From Caballeronia glebae (GTDB lineage: Bacteria; Pseudomonadota; Gammaproteobacteria; Burkholderiales; Burkholderiaceae), in assembly GCF_001545035.1 (NCBI RefSeq), contig NZ_FCOJ02000002.1, positions 124,001 through 188,000 of the forward strand: a stretch of 64,000 nt of DNA. The letters run 5' to 3'. Below are positions 18,419 through 28,573 of this stretch, piece by piece. Made by a program: the position numbers and the translations under genes. Within the stretch, counting starts at the first letter, position 1; each line of letters begins with the position of its first letter. A model generated the notes under the pieces. That model was not told the DNA's origin. It saw nothing but the letters and a program-made list of their open reading frames with translations, and made no database searches.

Positions 18419-19348
18419 TTAGCTGCGCGGCGCCGGCCGGTTCACCAGCGCGATGCCCGCGAGCACCATCGCCGCCGCGATCATGAAGCGCGCGGTGAAA
18501 TGCTCGCCGAGCAGAAGCACGCCGAAGGTGACGCCGAAGATCGGCGTGAGAAACGAAAACACCGAAAGCCGCGACGCCATGTAGCGCGTGAGCAGCCAGA
18601 ACCACGTCAGATAGCTGATGAACGCAACGACGATCGCCTGATACGCGAGACTCGCGAGCGCGAGCGCAGATACGGCTTCGACGTGCGTCTGTCCAATTCC
18701 CGCCGCCAGCGCAAGCAGCAAAACCGCCGACACCGCCAGTTGATAGAAGAGCGTCTTGCTCGCGCTCGCATGCGCCAGCGTGGACGCGCGCACGACCACG
18801 GTCGTCGCGGCCCAGAAGATGCCGGCCATGATGCCGAGCGCGTCGCCCGCGACGCCTTGCAACGTCGACGCGCTGTGGGCATTGCCGTGCAGAAAGCCGT
18901 CGGCGAACGCGAGCGCGATGCCGCAGAACGCCAGCACGATGCCGCTCCACTGCGTGCGCGAGAGCCGCTCGCCCGCGACGAACCAGTGGAGACCGAGCGC
19001 GGTGAAGCAGGGCGCGGTGTAGAGAAACACGGCCATGCGCGTCGCCGTGGTGAGACTCAGGCCGAAAAAGATGCAGACGAACTCGCCGCCGAACAGCAAG
19101 CCCGCGAGCAGTCCAGCGGGTAGCGTGTCGTCGCGCTGGAAGAGCGGCACGCCGCGTGTGCGCGTCCAGATCCATACGAGCACCGTTGCGATCGTCGAGC
19201 GGATGCCGGCCTGCAGCATTGGCGGAATCGATGCGTTCGCTTCCTTGATCGCGACTTGCTGGAATCCCCACGCGCCGCACAAGGCGATCATCACGATGAC
19301 GGCGGTGGCGTCGGGGGCGCGGCGCAGGGCGAGGGTCGGCGTGCTCAT
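18419..19348 (-). CDS. EamA/DMT-family transporter
   Basis: The 309-residue hydrophobic protein has about ten membrane helices arranged as two EamA repeats, typical of drug/metabolite exporters of the RhaT/YdcZ type. The first helix is ATAVIVMIALCGAWGFQQVA; the second repeat contains FISYLTWFWLLTRYMASRLS and FGVTFGVLLLGEHF. I chose the ATG at 19348 (MSTPTLALRR), which leaves a short tail before helix one; an ATG at 19402 would add 18 polar residues and neither has a clear ribosome site. Substrate cannot be told from sequence. It converges on the DedA-rhodanese gene six bases away. Confidence 0.85.
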   Translation of the reverse strand: MSTPTLALRRAPDATAVIVMIALCGAWGFQQVAIKEANASIPPMLQAGIRSTIATVLVWIWTRTRGVPLFQRDDTLPAGLLAGLLFGGEFVCIFFGLSLTTATRMAVFLYTAPCFTALGLHWFVAGERLSRTQWSGIVLAFCGIALAFADGFLHGNAHSASTLQGVAGDALGIMAGIFWAATTVVVRASTLAHASASKTLFYQLAVSAVLLLALAAGIGQTHVEAVSALALASLAYQAIVVAFISYLTWFWLLTRYMASRLSVFSFLTPIFGVTFGVLLLGEHFTARFMIAAAMVLAGIALVNRPAPRS

Positions 19349-19518
19349 CGGCTGTCGGGCAAGCGTGGCTGGAGAGAGCCGACGTGACGCGCACATCGGC
19401 ATGCACTGATTTGGAGCGTCGATTGTGCCAGCGAACCGGCCGCGAGGGTGAAAGGCCGGGTCGGGCCCGTGGAATTGCGCAGGTGTCGTGCGCCGCGACG
19501 GATGCGCGGCGCGAGCTT

Positions 19519-19551
19519 ATGCGTGAGTCATGCGTGAATCATGCGTGAATC
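19519..19551. repeat. Three tandem copies of an 11-base unit at the gloA stop
   Basis: Units ATGCGTGAGTC, ATGCGTGAATC and ATGCGTGAATC follow one another without gaps; the last unit overlaps the gloA stop codon (minus strand, 19550-19552). It is a tiny minisatellite and may vary in copy number between strains. Confidence 0.8.
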
Positions 19552-19936
19552 AGGAATGCCTTTCGATGAGCTCGACCTTGTAGCCGTCCGGATCTTCGAC
19601 GAACGCGATCACCGTCGTGCCGCCCTTCACGGGACCCGCTTCGCGCGTGACCTTGCCGCCTGCCTCCCGGATGCGCTCGCACGCGTTAGCGGCGTCGTCG
19701 ACTTCGAGCGCGATATGGCCGTATGCCGTGCCGAGATCGTACTTTTCGGTGCCCCAGTTATAGGTCAGTTCGAGCACGCTGTTCTCGCTTTCCGGGCCGT
19801 AGCCGACGAACGCGAGCGTGTACTTGTACTCGGTGTTTTCGCTTTGACGCAGCACTTTCATGCCGAGAATGCGAGTGTAGAAGTCGATGGAACGCTGCAG
19901 GTCGCCGACGCGCAGCATCGTGTGGAGGAGTCGCAT
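19550..19936 (-). CDS. gloA: Lactoylglutathione lyase (glyoxalase I)
   Basis: Glyoxalase I converts the hemithioacetal of methylglyoxal and glutathione into S-lactoylglutathione. The 128-residue protein is the compact bacterial form. Metal ligands are visible: His5 in [12 protein letters not shown], Glu in [11 protein letters not shown], His in YGHIALEV and Glu near the end in GYKVELIE. The [12 protein letters not shown] segment is a family signature. GTGGAGGAGTCGC precedes the start on the sense strand only weakly as a ribosome site. A separate glyoxalase-superfamily protein is encoded at 33459. Confidence 0.96.
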   Translation of the reverse strand: MRLLHTMLRVGDLQRSIDFYTRILGMKVLRQSENTEYKYTLAFVGYGPESENSVLELTYNWGTEKYDLGTAYGHIALEVDDAANACERIREAGGKVTREAGPVKGGTTVIAFVEDPDGYKVELIERHS

Positions 19937-20015
19937 GGTGGGATTCCTGTTTGTGGGTTTGCGGGGGGACAGGAAAGAAATTGTACCGTCGACGCTTTTT
20001 GCGCGCTGACGACGC

Positions 20016-20939
20016 TCAGAGCGCCGGCAACAGGTCCGGCGGATGATGCTTCAGCGTATGCCGCGCCTCGCGGAACTCGGGGAATATCGATTCGACCGTC
20101 TGCCAGAAGCGCGGGCTGTGGTTCATTTCGCGCAGATGCGCGAGCTCGTGCGCGACGACGTAGTCGATGATCGACATCGGGAAATGGATGAGCCGCCAGT
20201 TCAGGCGGATCTTGCCGTCGCTGGAGCAACTGCCCCAGCGCGTCGCCGCCGACGACAGCGCATACGCCCGATACTCGACGCCGAGCTTCGCCGCATAGAC
20301 CGCGAGCCGCGCGCCGAAAATGCGCTTCGCTTCGCTTTGCAGCCAGCCTTGCACGCGATCCTTGATCTGCTGCGCGTCGGCGAGCGCGGGCAGGGGAAGC
20401 GTGAGCACGCTGGTCTCGTCATCGAACGAGAGCGCGCTTGCCGCCGTCAGCGCCACGCTGATCGTCTTGCCGAGAAACGGAAGCTGCGCGCCGTCCTTCC
20501 ATTCGATGCGCGGCAGCGCGCGTTGCTCGACGCGCGTCTGCCATTCGGTGAGCTTCCTGACGATCCAGTTCTGCTTGTCGAGGATCGCGCTTTCGATATC
20601 CGCGATCGTCACCCAGCGCGGCGCGGTGATCGTAAGCCCGGTGCCGTCGATGCAGAAGCCGATCGTGCGCCGCGACGAACGCCTCAACCGGTATTCGAGC
20701 GCGCCCGCCTTGAGCACGATGCGGCGCAGGCGCACGCCATCGGGCAGCGGCAGCGGCGGCGCCGGAGCGGTGGGCGTCGGGACGGGAGCGGGATCGGCGG
20801 CGGGGACTTCGCCGCGCAGCGGAGCCGGTCCGTTCGCGGGCGTCGCGCCGGAGTAAGCCGGCGCATGCTCGAACGGCAGATCGAGTTGCAGAGTATCGAG
20901 CGCGACGGCGGGACGCTGTCGCGATGGGGCTTTCCGCAT
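20016..20939 (-). CDS. YgjP-like zinc metallopeptidase (SprT/DUF45 type)
   Basis: The C-terminal half is a M48/DUF45 (YgjP-like) metallopeptidase: [19 protein letters not shown] supplies zinc ligands His264 and His268 with catalytic Glu265, and likely His274. [17 protein letters not shown] is the family hallmark. The N-terminal 75 residues are low complexity, rich in Pro and Ala, and are not part of the core fold. I chose the ATG at 20939, giving 307 residues; a GTG at 20993 would add 18 basic residues. It follows plsC closely on the same strand, so it is probably the last gene of the glyQ-glyS-gmhB-plsC transcript. Substrate is unknown. Confidence 0.86.
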   Translation of the reverse strand: MRKAPSRQRPAVALDTLQLDLPFEHAPAYSGATPANGPAPLRGEVPAADPAPVPTPTAPAPPLPLPDGVRLRRIVLKAGALEYRLRRSSRRTIGFCIDGTGLTITAPRWVTIADIESAILDKQNWIVRKLTEWQTRVEQRALPRIEWKDGAQLPFLGKTISVALTAASALSFDDETSVLTLPLPALADAQQIKDRVQGWLQSEAKRIFGARLAVYAAKLGVEYRAYALSSAATRWGSCSSDGKIRLNWRLIHFPMSIIDYVVAHELAHLREMNHSPRFWQTVESIFPEFREARHTLKHHPPDLLPAL

Positions 20940-21022
20940 CGGCTCCGCTTTGCGCTCGCGGCGCAGGAATGACGAGAAGAAAGAGTAGGGCACGCCGCAG
21001 CTCGATTCGAACGCCGGCCGCG

Positions 21023-21796
21023 TCAGCGGCCCGCGCCCGCAGCGCCGGCTTCACCCGGCTGCGCGTTCGACGCGGCGTAAGCGTGAGGATCGATGCGGCG
21101 CATTTCCGCCTCGATCCAGATCTCGACGCGCTCGTTCACTTCCTCGGGTGTGAGGCCGGCCGTATCGATCGGCTTGCCGACAGACACCGTGACTATACCC
21201 GGATATTTGATGAACGAATTGCGTGGCCACACGTGCCCCGCGTTGTGCGCGATCGGCACGACCGGCGCACCGGTTGCCACGGCGAAACGCGCGCCGCCCG
21301 TCTTGTACTTGCCCTGGCTGCCGACGCGCGTGCGCGTGCCTTCGGGAAACATGATGACCCACGCGCCTTCGTCCATGCGCGCGCGGCCCTGGCGCGTGAC
21401 CGACGTGAACGCGTCGCGGCCCTGCTTGCGGTCGATGTGCACCATTTTCAGGAGTCCGAGCGCCCAGCCGAAGAAAGGCACAAAGAGCAGTTCGCGCTTG
21501 AACACGTAGCAAAGCGGTCGCGGCATCAGCGCGGGAAACGCGACCGTCTCCCATGCCGACTGATGCTTCGACAGCAGCACGGCGGGCCCGTTGGGCAGAT
21601 TCTCCATGCCTTCGATCGTGTAGCGAATGCCGATCAGATACCGCAGCACGACGATCGTCGATTTGCACCAGCCGGCGGCCATCCAGTAACGCTTGTCGGC
21701 GCGCATGAACGGAAACGCGATGAAGCAGGCGATCGCGTACGGCACCGTGTACACGATGAGATAAAGCATGAACAGCAACGAACGGATGAAGCGCAT
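21023..21796 (-). CDS. plsC: 1-acyl-sn-glycerol-3-phosphate acyltransferase
   Basis: PlsC acylates lysophosphatidate to phosphatidate in the inner membrane. The 257-residue protein has an N-terminal membrane anchor (LLFMLYLIVYTVPYAIACFI), the catalytic H-x4-[DE] motif as HQSAWE at 78-83, FPEGTRTR and a VPIAHNAGHVWPRN segment for glycerophosphate binding. The glutamate in place of aspartate in the first motif is usual for beta-proteobacterial PlsC. The gene follows gmhB by 12 bases in a lipid/envelope-flavoured operon. Confidence 0.95.
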   Translation of the reverse strand: MRFIRSLLFMLYLIVYTVPYAIACFIAFPFMRADKRYWMAAGWCKSTIVVLRYLIGIRYTIEGMENLPNGPAVLLSKHQSAWETVAFPALMPRPLCYVFKRELLFVPFFGWALGLLKMVHIDRKQGRDAFTSVTRQGRARMDEGAWVIMFPEGTRTRVGSQGKYKTGGARFAVATGAPVVPIAHNAGHVWPRNSFIKYPGIVTVSVGKPIDTAGLTPEEVNERVEIWIEAEMRRIDPHAYAASNAQPGEAGAAGAGR

Positions 21797-21808
21797 GGAG
21801 TCTCGATG

Positions 21809-22381
21809 TTACTGAGCCGCGGAGCGGTCCTGATGCCGCGCGAGGAAGTCGAGCGCGAACGCGCGCAAGTCTTTGTGAACGACGGTGCCTTCGGGCAACT
21901 GGCCTTCCTTGAGCGTCTTTTCGCCTTTGCCGGTCAGCACGAGATGCACGGGAAAGCCGAGCGCCGCGCCCGCCTGCAGATCGCGCAGCGAATCGCCGAC
22001 GACAGGCGTGTCTTCGGGATCGATCTCGAAGCGGTCGATGATCTGCTGCAACATGCCGGGTTTTGGCTTTCTGCAATCGCACTGATCTTCCGCCGTGTGC
22101 GGGCAGAAAAACACCGCGTCGATACGCCCGCCAACGGCCGCGGCCGCGCGATTCATCTTCTGATGCATTGCGTTGAGCGCGGCCATGTCGAAGAGACCGC
22201 GGCCGATGCCCGACTGATTCGATGCGATCGCCACGCGATAGCCCGACTGATTCAGCCGCGCGATGGCTTCGAGGCTGCCGGGAATCGCGACCCATTCGTC
22301 CGGCGACTTGATGAACGCATCGGAATCGACGTTGATCACGCCGTCGCGATCGAGGATGACCAGTTTTCTGTTCATGACCAT
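21809..22381 (-). CDS. gmhB: D-glycero-beta-D-manno-heptose 1,7-bisphosphate 7-phosphatase
   Basis: GmhB removes the 7-phosphate during ADP-heptose synthesis for the lipopolysaccharide inner core. The 190-residue protein is a HAD phosphatase with Asp11-x-Asp13 in VILDRDGVINVDS and a Cys-rich zinc loop (FFCPHTAEDQCDCRKPKPGM) that separates GmhB from other HAD enzymes. The start is ATG at 22381 or the in-frame ATG two codons later. It sits ten bases after glyS, same strand, with plsC next. The other heptose genes are not in the window. Confidence 0.94.
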   Translation of the reverse strand: MVMNRKLVILDRDGVINVDSDAFIKSPDEWVAIPGSLEAIARLNQSGYRVAIASNQSGIGRGLFDMAALNAMHQKMNRAAAAVGGRIDAVFFCPHTAEDQCDCRKPKPGMLQQIIDRFEIDPEDTPVVGDSLRDLQAGAALGFPVHLVLTGKGEKTLKEGQLPEGTVVHKDLRAFALDFLARHQDRSAAQ

Positions 22382-22390
22382 GGCGGCGCG

Positions 22391-24490
22391 TCAGGCGGCG
22401 AGCTTCGAGATGTCGGCGACGCAGTTCATCTGCTGATGCAATGCGTTGAGCAATGCGAGCCGATTGCGGCGCAAGTCGGCGTCTTCCGCGTTCACCATCA
22501 CGTCGTTGAAGAACGTATCGACGGACTCGCGCAGCGCGGCGAGCGCGCTCAACGCTTCCGTATAGTTGCGCGCGGCGAGCTGGCTCTGCACGCGCGGGCT
22601 CACTTGCTCAATCTGCGCGTACAGGTTCTTCTCGGCCGCTTCGACGAGCAGCGCCTTGTTCACCGCCGACGGCGCGCCTTGCTCCGACTTCCTGAGAATG
22701 TTCGAGATGCGCTTGTTGGCCGCCGCGAGCGACGCGGCTTCGGGCAGCGCCGCGAATTCGCGCACGGCGTCGAGGCGCGCGACGATGTCGTCGAGACGCG
22801 TCGGATTCAGGCTCAGCACCGCTTCGATATCGTTCGCTTCGAAGCCGCGCTCGCGCAACAGACCGCGCAGCCGATCGAGGAAGAACGCGTAGATGGCTTC
22901 GGTCGAATCGGCGACTTGCGGCATGCCCGCGAACTGGCGTTGCGCCGCGCCGACGAGATCGCGCAGATCGACTGGCAGCTTCTTTTCCAGCAGGATGCGC
23001 AAGACGCCCAGCGCGTGACGGCGCAGCGCGAACGGGTCTTTCTCCCCCGTGGGCGCGAGCCCGATGCCCCAGATGCCGACGATCGTTTCCAGCTTGTCCG
23101 CGAGCGCGACCGCGGCGCCGACGCCCGTCGACGGCGTTTCGTCGCCCGAGAAGCGCGGCTGATAGTGCTCCGAGCACGCGAGCGCGACTTCTTCCGGCTC
23201 GCCGTCGTGACGCGCGTAGTACGTGCCCATCGTGCCTTGCAGTTCGGGGAATTCGCCGACCATATCGGTCAGCAGGTCCGCCTTGGCGAGACGCGCGGCG
23301 CGGCGCGTCAATGCCGGGTCGACGCCGACCATCGGCGCGATCTCGCCCGCGAGCGCTTCGAGACGCTCCACGCGTTGCAGGGCCGAGCCGAGCTTGTTGT
23401 GATACACGACGTTCGCGAGCAGCGGCACGCGGTCTTCGAGGCGCTTTTTCTTGTCCTGCGTGAAGAAGAACTTCGCGTCGGCGAGGCGCGGGCGCACGAC
23501 GCGCTGGTTGCCTTCGACGATCTCGCCCGGCGTCTTCGTATCGATATTCGACACGATCAGGAAGCGCGAGCGCAGCTTGCCGTTCGGGTCCGTGAGCGCG
23601 AAATATTTCTGGTTCGTCTGCATCGTCAGGATGAGACATTCCTGCGGCACTTGCAGGAATTCCTCGTCGAAGCGGCATTCGTAGACGACCGGCCATTCGA
23701 CGAGCGCGTTCACTTCGTCGAGCAGCGCTTCGGGCATCACGACGCGATCTTCGCCCGCGAAGGCCTGCAGCTGCGTGCGGATCGATTCGCGGCGATCGTC
23801 GAAATTGGCGACGACGCGGCCCTTGTGGCGCAACGTGTCGGCGTAGTCATCGGCATGAGCGATCGCGACGAAGCCTTCCGACATGAAACGATGACCGATG
23901 GTCGTGTCGACCGAGTCGACGCCGAGCGCGCTGACCGGCACGACGTTGCGGCCGTGCATCGCGACCAGGCGCTGCACGGGACGCACGAACTGCACGCTGG
24001 TGCCGTCCGGACGCTGGTAGGTCATGACCTTCGGAATCGGCAGCTTGCCGAGGGTTTCGTCGAGCGCGGCCTGCAGGCCGTCGGCGAGCGTCGCGCCCGG
24101 CGCGGCGTAGCGCAGGAAGAAGGCTTCGGCCTTGCCGTCCTGCGCGCGTTCGAGTTCGGCGAGGGGGAAGTCGGGAAAGCCGAGAGCCGCGAGTTTCTTC
24201 GCGAGCGGCGGCGTGGGATTGCCTTCCTTATCGAGCGCGACCGTCACCGGCAGGACCTTTTCGCGCACCTGCTTTTCCGGCGCGACATCGCGCACGTTTC
24301 TGATGAGCACGGCGAGGCGGCGCGGCGTGGCGTACTTCTCGAACGAAGGCGCGCCGTCGATCAGATCGCGCGAGGCGAGACGTTCGACGATGCCTTCAGC
24401 GAAAGCGGTGCCGAGACGCGCGAGCGCTTTCGGCGGCAGTTCTTCGGTGAGCAGCTCGACGAGCAGAGAAGCGTGGTTGGATTGCGTCAT
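22391..24490 (-). CDS. glyS: Glycine--tRNA ligase beta subunit
   Basis: GlyS is the large subunit of the alpha2beta2 glycyl-tRNA synthetase that carries tRNA recognition. The protein is 699 residues, a normal size, with the opening [15 protein letters not shown] diagnostic for GlyS, an HD-like central region and a C-terminal DALR anticodon-binding domain (about 580-690). I placed the start at ATG 24490 ([10 protein letters not shown]); 25 codons of open frame upstream overlap the end of glyQ and are not conserved in style. It follows glyQ by 17 bases, giving the usual glyQ-glyS order. Confidence 0.97.
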   Translation of the reverse strand: MTQSNHASLLVELLTEELPPKALARLGTAFAEGIVERLASRDLIDGAPSFEKYATPRRLAVLIRNVRDVAPEKQVREKVLPVTVALDKEGNPTPPLAKKLAALGFPDFPLAELERAQDGKAEAFFLRYAAPGATLADGLQAALDETLGKLPIPKVMTYQRPDGTSVQFVRPVQRLVAMHGRNVVPVSALGVDSVDTTIGHRFMSEGFVAIAHADDYADTLRHKGRVVANFDDRRESIRTQLQAFAGEDRVVMPEALLDEVNALVEWPVVYECRFDEEFLQVPQECLILTMQTNQKYFALTDPNGKLRSRFLIVSNIDTKTPGEIVEGNQRVVRPRLADAKFFFTQDKKKRLEDRVPLLANVVYHNKLGSALQRVERLEALAGEIAPMVGVDPALTRRAARLAKADLLTDMVGEFPELQGTMGTYYARHDGEPEEVALACSEHYQPRFSGDETPSTGVGAAVALADKLETIVGIWGIGLAPTGEKDPFALRRHALGVLRILLEKKLPVDLRDLVGAAQRQFAGMPQVADSTEAIYAFFLDRLRGLLRERGFEANDIEAVLSLNPTRLDDIVARLDAVREFAALPEAASLAAANKRISNILRKSEQGAPSAVNKALLVEAAEKNLYAQIEQVSPRVQSQLAARNYTEALSALAALRESVDTFFNDVMVNAEDADLRRNRLALLNALHQQMNCVADISKLAA

Positions 24491-24507
24491 TGTTCTGTCG
24501 AGCCTCG

Positions 24508-25527
24508 TCAAACCTGTTCGTTGTTGCCCGTGGGCGAGCTTTCCACTCGGAGCGGCGGCGCCCATGCGGGGCGCTGCGCTTCCTGCTCGTCGCTGATGAG
24601 ATCGCGATCGCCCTTGACCGGATTGCCGAGCATCGGGAAGCCGAGCGCTTCACGCGACTCGTAATAAGCCTGCGCGACGAGGCGCGACAACACGCGAATG
24701 CGGCCGATATACGCCGCGCGCTCCGTCACGGAAATGGCGCCGCGCGCGTCGAGCAGATTGAACGTGTGGCCGGCCTTCAGCACGAGCTCATACGCGGGCA
24801 GCGCGAGCTTCGCGTCGATCATCTTCTTCGCTTCTTCTTCGTAGCTCTTGAAGAACGTGAACAGCAGATCGACGTTCGCGTGCTCGAAGTTGTACGTGGA
24901 CTGCTCGACTTCGTTCTGGTGATACACGTCGCCGTAGCTCAGTTGACGCAGAACGGGGCCGTCCGGGCCGTCTTCTTCCCACTCGGTCCAGACGAGGTCG
25001 TACACGTTCTCGACCTTCTGCAGGTACATCGCGAGGCGTTCGAGACCGTAGGTGATTTCGCCGAGCACGGGCTTGCAATCGATGCCGCCCGCTTGCTGGA
25101 AATAGGTGAACTGCGTCACTTCCATGCCGTTGAGCCACACTTCCCAGCCGAGACCCCAGGCGCCGAGCGTCGGGTTTTCCCAGTCGTCCTCGACGAAGCG
25201 CACGTCGTTCTGCTTCAAGTCGAAGCCGAGCGCTTCGAGCGAGCCGAGGTACAGATCGAGGATGTTTTCCGGCGCGGGCTTGAGCACGACCTGATACTGA
25301 TAGTAGTGCTGCAGGCGGTTCGGATTCTCGCCGTAGCGACCGTCCTTCGGGCGGCGCGACGGTTGAACATAGGCCGCGCGCCACGGCTCCGGGCCGATTG
25401 CGCGCAGGAACGTATGGACGTGCGAGGTGCCTGCGCCGACTTCCATGTCGATCGGCTGGAGGAGCGCGCAGCCCTTCTCGTTCCAGTAGGACTGCAGCGT
25501 CAGAATGATTTGCTGGAAAGTGAGCAT
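24508..25527 (-). CDS. glyQ: Glycine--tRNA ligase alpha subunit
   Basis: GlyQ is the class II catalytic subunit that activates glycine. The 339-residue protein opens [20 protein letters not shown] and holds [33 protein letters not shown] (motif 2 region) and [16 protein letters not shown], all strongly conserved. I chose ATG at 25527. The C-terminal tail past residue 305 ([20 protein letters not shown]) is longer than in E. coli and looks disordered. It heads the glyQ-glyS-gmhB-plsC-ygjP-like cluster and lies downstream of lnt on the same strand. Confidence 0.97.
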   Translation of the reverse strand: MLTFQQIILTLQSYWNEKGCALLQPIDMEVGAGTSHVHTFLRAIGPEPWRAAYVQPSRRPKDGRYGENPNRLQHYYQYQVVLKPAPENILDLYLGSLEALGFDLKQNDVRFVEDDWENPTLGAWGLGWEVWLNGMEVTQFTYFQQAGGIDCKPVLGEITYGLERLAMYLQKVENVYDLVWTEWEEDGPDGPVLRQLSYGDVYHQNEVEQSTYNFEHANVDLLFTFFKSYEEEAKKMIDAKLALPAYELVLKAGHTFNLLDARGAISVTERAAYIGRIRVLSRLVAQAYYESREALGFPMLGNPVKGDRDLISDEQEAQRPAWAPPLRVESSPTGNNEQV

Positions 25528-25709
25528 GATTGCCTTATGCGGGCGAACGCGGCGCGGACATCGTCGTGACGACGCGACTCGGAAGCTCGGCCGAAGTGCT
25601 GAAACGTGGAATTTTAGCCGAACGCAGGAGCGGGTGCGGCTTTTTGGGAGGAGGGCGGGCCGCGCGAGCCGCGTCGCAGGGTGCAACGCGGCTTCGTTTC
25701 AACCGATGT

Positions 25710-27386
25710 TCAGCGTGTGCCCGAACGTTTTCTGCTCGGCGCGAACGCGAACCCGAACGCGAGCAAAATCAGCGAGATCGCGATCACCGTCATGTTTCCG
25801 CTCGTCACATATGGCGTGCGGCCCGACGTCCCTTGCACGCGCGCTTCGAGCACGCCCGTGGTGAACGTAGGCAGCTTCGACACGACATCGCCGTTGGCCG
25901 CGATCACCGCCGTCATGCCGGTGTTGGTCGAACGCAGCATCGGCCGGCCGGTTTCGATCGAACGCATCCGCGCGATCTGAAGATGCTGGTCAAGCGCGAT
26001 CGTATTGCCGAACCATGCGAGATTCGTCGAGTTGACGAGAATGCCCGCGGGCGTTTCCTGTTCGCGGATCGTGCGCGCGATCTCTTCGCCGAAGATGTCC
26101 TCGTAGCAGATATCGACGGCGATCGGCTGGTTGTGCACCATGAACGCTTGCTGCACGCTCGGCCCGCGCGCGAGATCGCCGAGCGGAATGCCCATCATGC
26201 GCACGAACCAGTGGAAACCGAGCGGCACGAACTCGCCGAAGGGCACGAGATGATGTTTGTCGTAGCGGAAGACGCCGTTCACGTGCGGCGTAACACCGAA
26301 GAGGCTGTTGGTGAAATCGGTCGCGCGGCCGTCGGGAAGAATCGAGACGCCGATCGCGCCGAAGAGAATCGAGGAGTTCGTGTCGTCGGCGAAATTGCGT
26401 ATCGCCACGGCGAAGTCTTGCGGAATCTGCACCGACAGCACCGGCAGCGCGGTTTCCGGCGTGACGATCAGATCGGCCGGCTTCGCGGTGATGAGCCGCT
26501 TATAGAGCGCGAGCGATTCATCGACGCCCGCTTGCTCGAACTTCATCTCCTGCTTCACGTTGCCTTGCAGCAGACGCACATCGAGCGGCGCGTTGGCGGG
26601 CGTCGTCCATTCGACGAGCGATAGCAGCATGCCCGCGACGATCAGCGCGATGGCCGCGATGCCCGGCGCGAACGCGAGCCGCTGCGTTTTGCGCAAGTGA
26701 TACACCGCCTCCACGATAAGCGCGGCGACGAGCGCGAGCACCCAGCCGACGCCATATACGCCCGCGATCGCGCCGAAGCCCTTGAGCGGCCCGTCGACTT
26801 GCGCATAACCGCTCGCGAGCCACGGAAAGCCGGTGAAGACGAGGCCACGCAGCCATTCGCCGAGCGCCCATGCGCTCGCGAACGCAAACGCGCCGTGCCA
26901 TGTCGGCGCATTGCGGGGCGATGTCTCGATGTCGCGTGCGGTGGCGGCGTCTTCATCGCCGAAGCGCGCGCGGCCCGCGACTAACGACCAGACGACGCTC
27001 GACAAGGCCGGATAGATCGCGAGATACAGCGAGAACAACGCGACGGCGGTGGCGGCGAGCGGCGCGGCCATGCCGCCGTACACATGCATGCTGATGTACA
27101 GCCACCACACGCCCGTCACGAAGTTGCCGAAGCCGAACGCCCAGCCGGTCGCGGCGGCGCTCTTCCAGCCGTTCGTGCGCGAGAGCCACGCGAAAAACAA
27201 CGCGAAGATGACGAGTTCGATCCACCCGCCGTGCGGCGTCGGCGCGAAGGAGAGCGTGTTGACCGCGCCGAGCACGGCGGCGACCAGGTAATGCCAGAAC
27301 GGCAATGCGCGCGGCGATACGGACGTGGCGGAAGCCGCGGACGCGGCACGTTGACGGAATAACGAGCGAAACGATGAATCGGCCAT
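25710..27386 (-). CDS. lnt: Apolipoprotein N-acyltransferase
   Basis: Lnt adds the third acyl chain to outer-membrane lipoproteins in the inner membrane. The 558 residues start with about eight hydrophobic helices, then a periplasmic nitrilase-fold domain, and end with one more helix. The catalytic triad is readable as Glu in VTPETALPVL, Lys in YDKHHLVPFGEFVPLG and Cys in AVDICYEDIFGEEI. The N-terminal 30 residues (Arg/Ala/Ser-rich) extend past the E. coli start. It follows corC by 80 bases; the corC-lnt pairing is common in proteobacteria. Confidence 0.96.
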   Translation of the reverse strand: MADSSFRSLFRQRAASAASATSVSPRALPFWHYLVAAVLGAVNTLSFAPTPHGGWIELVIFALFFAWLSRTNGWKSAAATGWAFGFGNFVTGVWWLYISMHVYGGMAAPLAATAVALFSLYLAIYPALSSVVWSLVAGRARFGDEDAATARDIETSPRNAPTWHGAFAFASAWALGEWLRGLVFTGFPWLASGYAQVDGPLKGFGAIAGVYGVGWVLALVAALIVEAVYHLRKTQRLAFAPGIAAIALIVAGMLLSLVEWTTPANAPLDVRLLQGNVKQEMKFEQAGVDESLALYKRLITAKPADLIVTPETALPVLSVQIPQDFAVAIRNFADDTNSSILFGAIGVSILPDGRATDFTNSLFGVTPHVNGVFRYDKHHLVPFGEFVPLGFHWFVRMMGIPLGDLARGPSVQQAFMVHNQPIAVDICYEDIFGEEIARTIREQETPAGILVNSTNLAWFGNTIALDQHLQIARMRSIETGRPMLRSTNTGMTAVIAANGDVVSKLPTFTTGVLEARVQGTSGRTPYVTSGNMTVIAISLILLAFGFAFAPSRKRSGTR

Positions 27387-27466
27387 TGATGAAGGTCGAG
27401 ATGAATCTGAAAAGCGGGTGAAGGAATGAGGGCGGGCGCCGTTCGGTTTCGACGCCCGCGAAGCGC

Positions 27467-28372
27467 TTAGTCGCGCAGTTCGTCTTCGTCGTCGCCCGCG
27501 TGGTGATGTTGCTGCGCGAGATTCGGCACGCGCCGCACGAGAAGAACGTGAATCTGGCGGGCATCGCCGCGCTGGATCTCGAACACGAATTCGTCGATGC
27601 GCACTTTCTCGCCGCGATGCGGCACGCGCCCGAAGTGATGCGTGACGAGACCGCCGATGGTATCGACTTCGTCGTCGGAGAAATCGGCGCCGAATTCCTC
27701 GTTGAACTGTTCGATGCCGGTTAGCGCGCGCACGCGAAACTTGCCGTCGGGCGTCGCGATGATGTTGCCGGCTTCCTCGTCGAAGTCGTATTCGTCCTCG
27801 ATGTCGCCGACGATCTGCTCCAGCACGTCCTCGATCGTGATGAGGCCGGCGACGCCGCCGTATTCATCGACGACGATCGCGATGTGATTGCGGTTCACGC
27901 GAAAGTCGTGCAGCAGCACGTTCAGGCGCTTCGATTCGGGAATGAACACGGCGGGGCGCAGCATGCCGCGCACGTCGAATTCTTCTTCGGCGTAATAGCG
28001 CAGGAGGTCTTTCGCGAGCAGCACGCCGATGATGTTGTCGCGATTGCCTTCGTACACGGGATAGCGCGAGTGCGCTTTGTCGAGCACGAAGGGGATGAAT
28101 TCGGCGGGCGTTTCCGCGATGTTGATGGCGTCCATCTGGGCGCGCGGAATCATGATGTCGCGCGCGCAGAGATCGGACACCTGGAAGACGCCTTCGATCA
28201 TCGAAAGCGAATCGGCGTCGAGCAGGTTGCGCTCGTGCGCATCCTGAAGCACTTCGAGTAGTTCGCCGCGCGATTCGGGCTCGTGCGAGATGAAATCCGT
28301 CAAGCGTTCGAGAAGCGAGCGCTTTTCTTGCGGTTTGTCGGTGTGGCGTCGACTGGGATAGGGATCGTTCAT
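27467..28372 (-). CDS. corC: CorC/HlyC-family CBS-domain protein
   Basis: The 301-residue protein has two CBS domains (about 70-190; VSDLCARDIMIPRAQMDAI opens the first, VVDEYGGVAGLITIEDVLEQ closes the second) followed by a CorC/HlyC C-terminal domain (about 205-285). It lacks the N-terminal DUF21 membrane region, as usual for CorC proteins associated with magnesium/cobalt efflux. The last 20 residues are rich in His, Asp and Glu, which might bind metal; that is inference. It starts at an ATG (MNDPYPSRRHTDKP) and lies upstream of lnt on the same strand. Confidence 0.92.
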   Translation of the reverse strand: MNDPYPSRRHTDKPQEKRSLLERLTDFISHEPESRGELLEVLQDAHERNLLDADSLSMIEGVFQVSDLCARDIMIPRAQMDAINIAETPAEFIPFVLDKAHSRYPVYEGNRDNIIGVLLAKDLLRYYAEEEFDVRGMLRPAVFIPESKRLNVLLHDFRVNRNHIAIVVDEYGGVAGLITIEDVLEQIVGDIEDEYDFDEEAGNIIATPDGKFRVRALTGIEQFNEEFGADFSDDEVDTIGGLVTHHFGRVPHRGEKVRIDEFVFEIQRGDARQIHVLLVRRVPNLAQQHHHAGDDEDELRD

Positions 28373-28573
28373 AGCGGAGCGCCCGGGAGTTCCCGGGCGC
28401 GGGTTAGCGGAAAGTTAAGCATACACCAAGGCAAAATGCGGGCTGCGTGGCACGGCGCGCATGACATGAGCCATGCTAGCCGATAAATATGCGAGAAGTA
28501 TGTCCAGCCCGAAACGTTGGCCGAACGGACGATATGCGGCGCGAAAATCATGCGCGGGCAAAAAGCACGCGCG

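Noticed and set aside
19519-19551. Possible CRISPR repeat
   Set aside because: Only three 11-base units with no spacers and no cas genes; it is a plain tandem repeat.
20924-24664. A 1246-codon plus-strand open frame over plsC, gmhB and glyS
   Set aside because: It runs antisense to three well-identified genes, has low-complexity Arg/Asp/His content and no ribosome site or motif.
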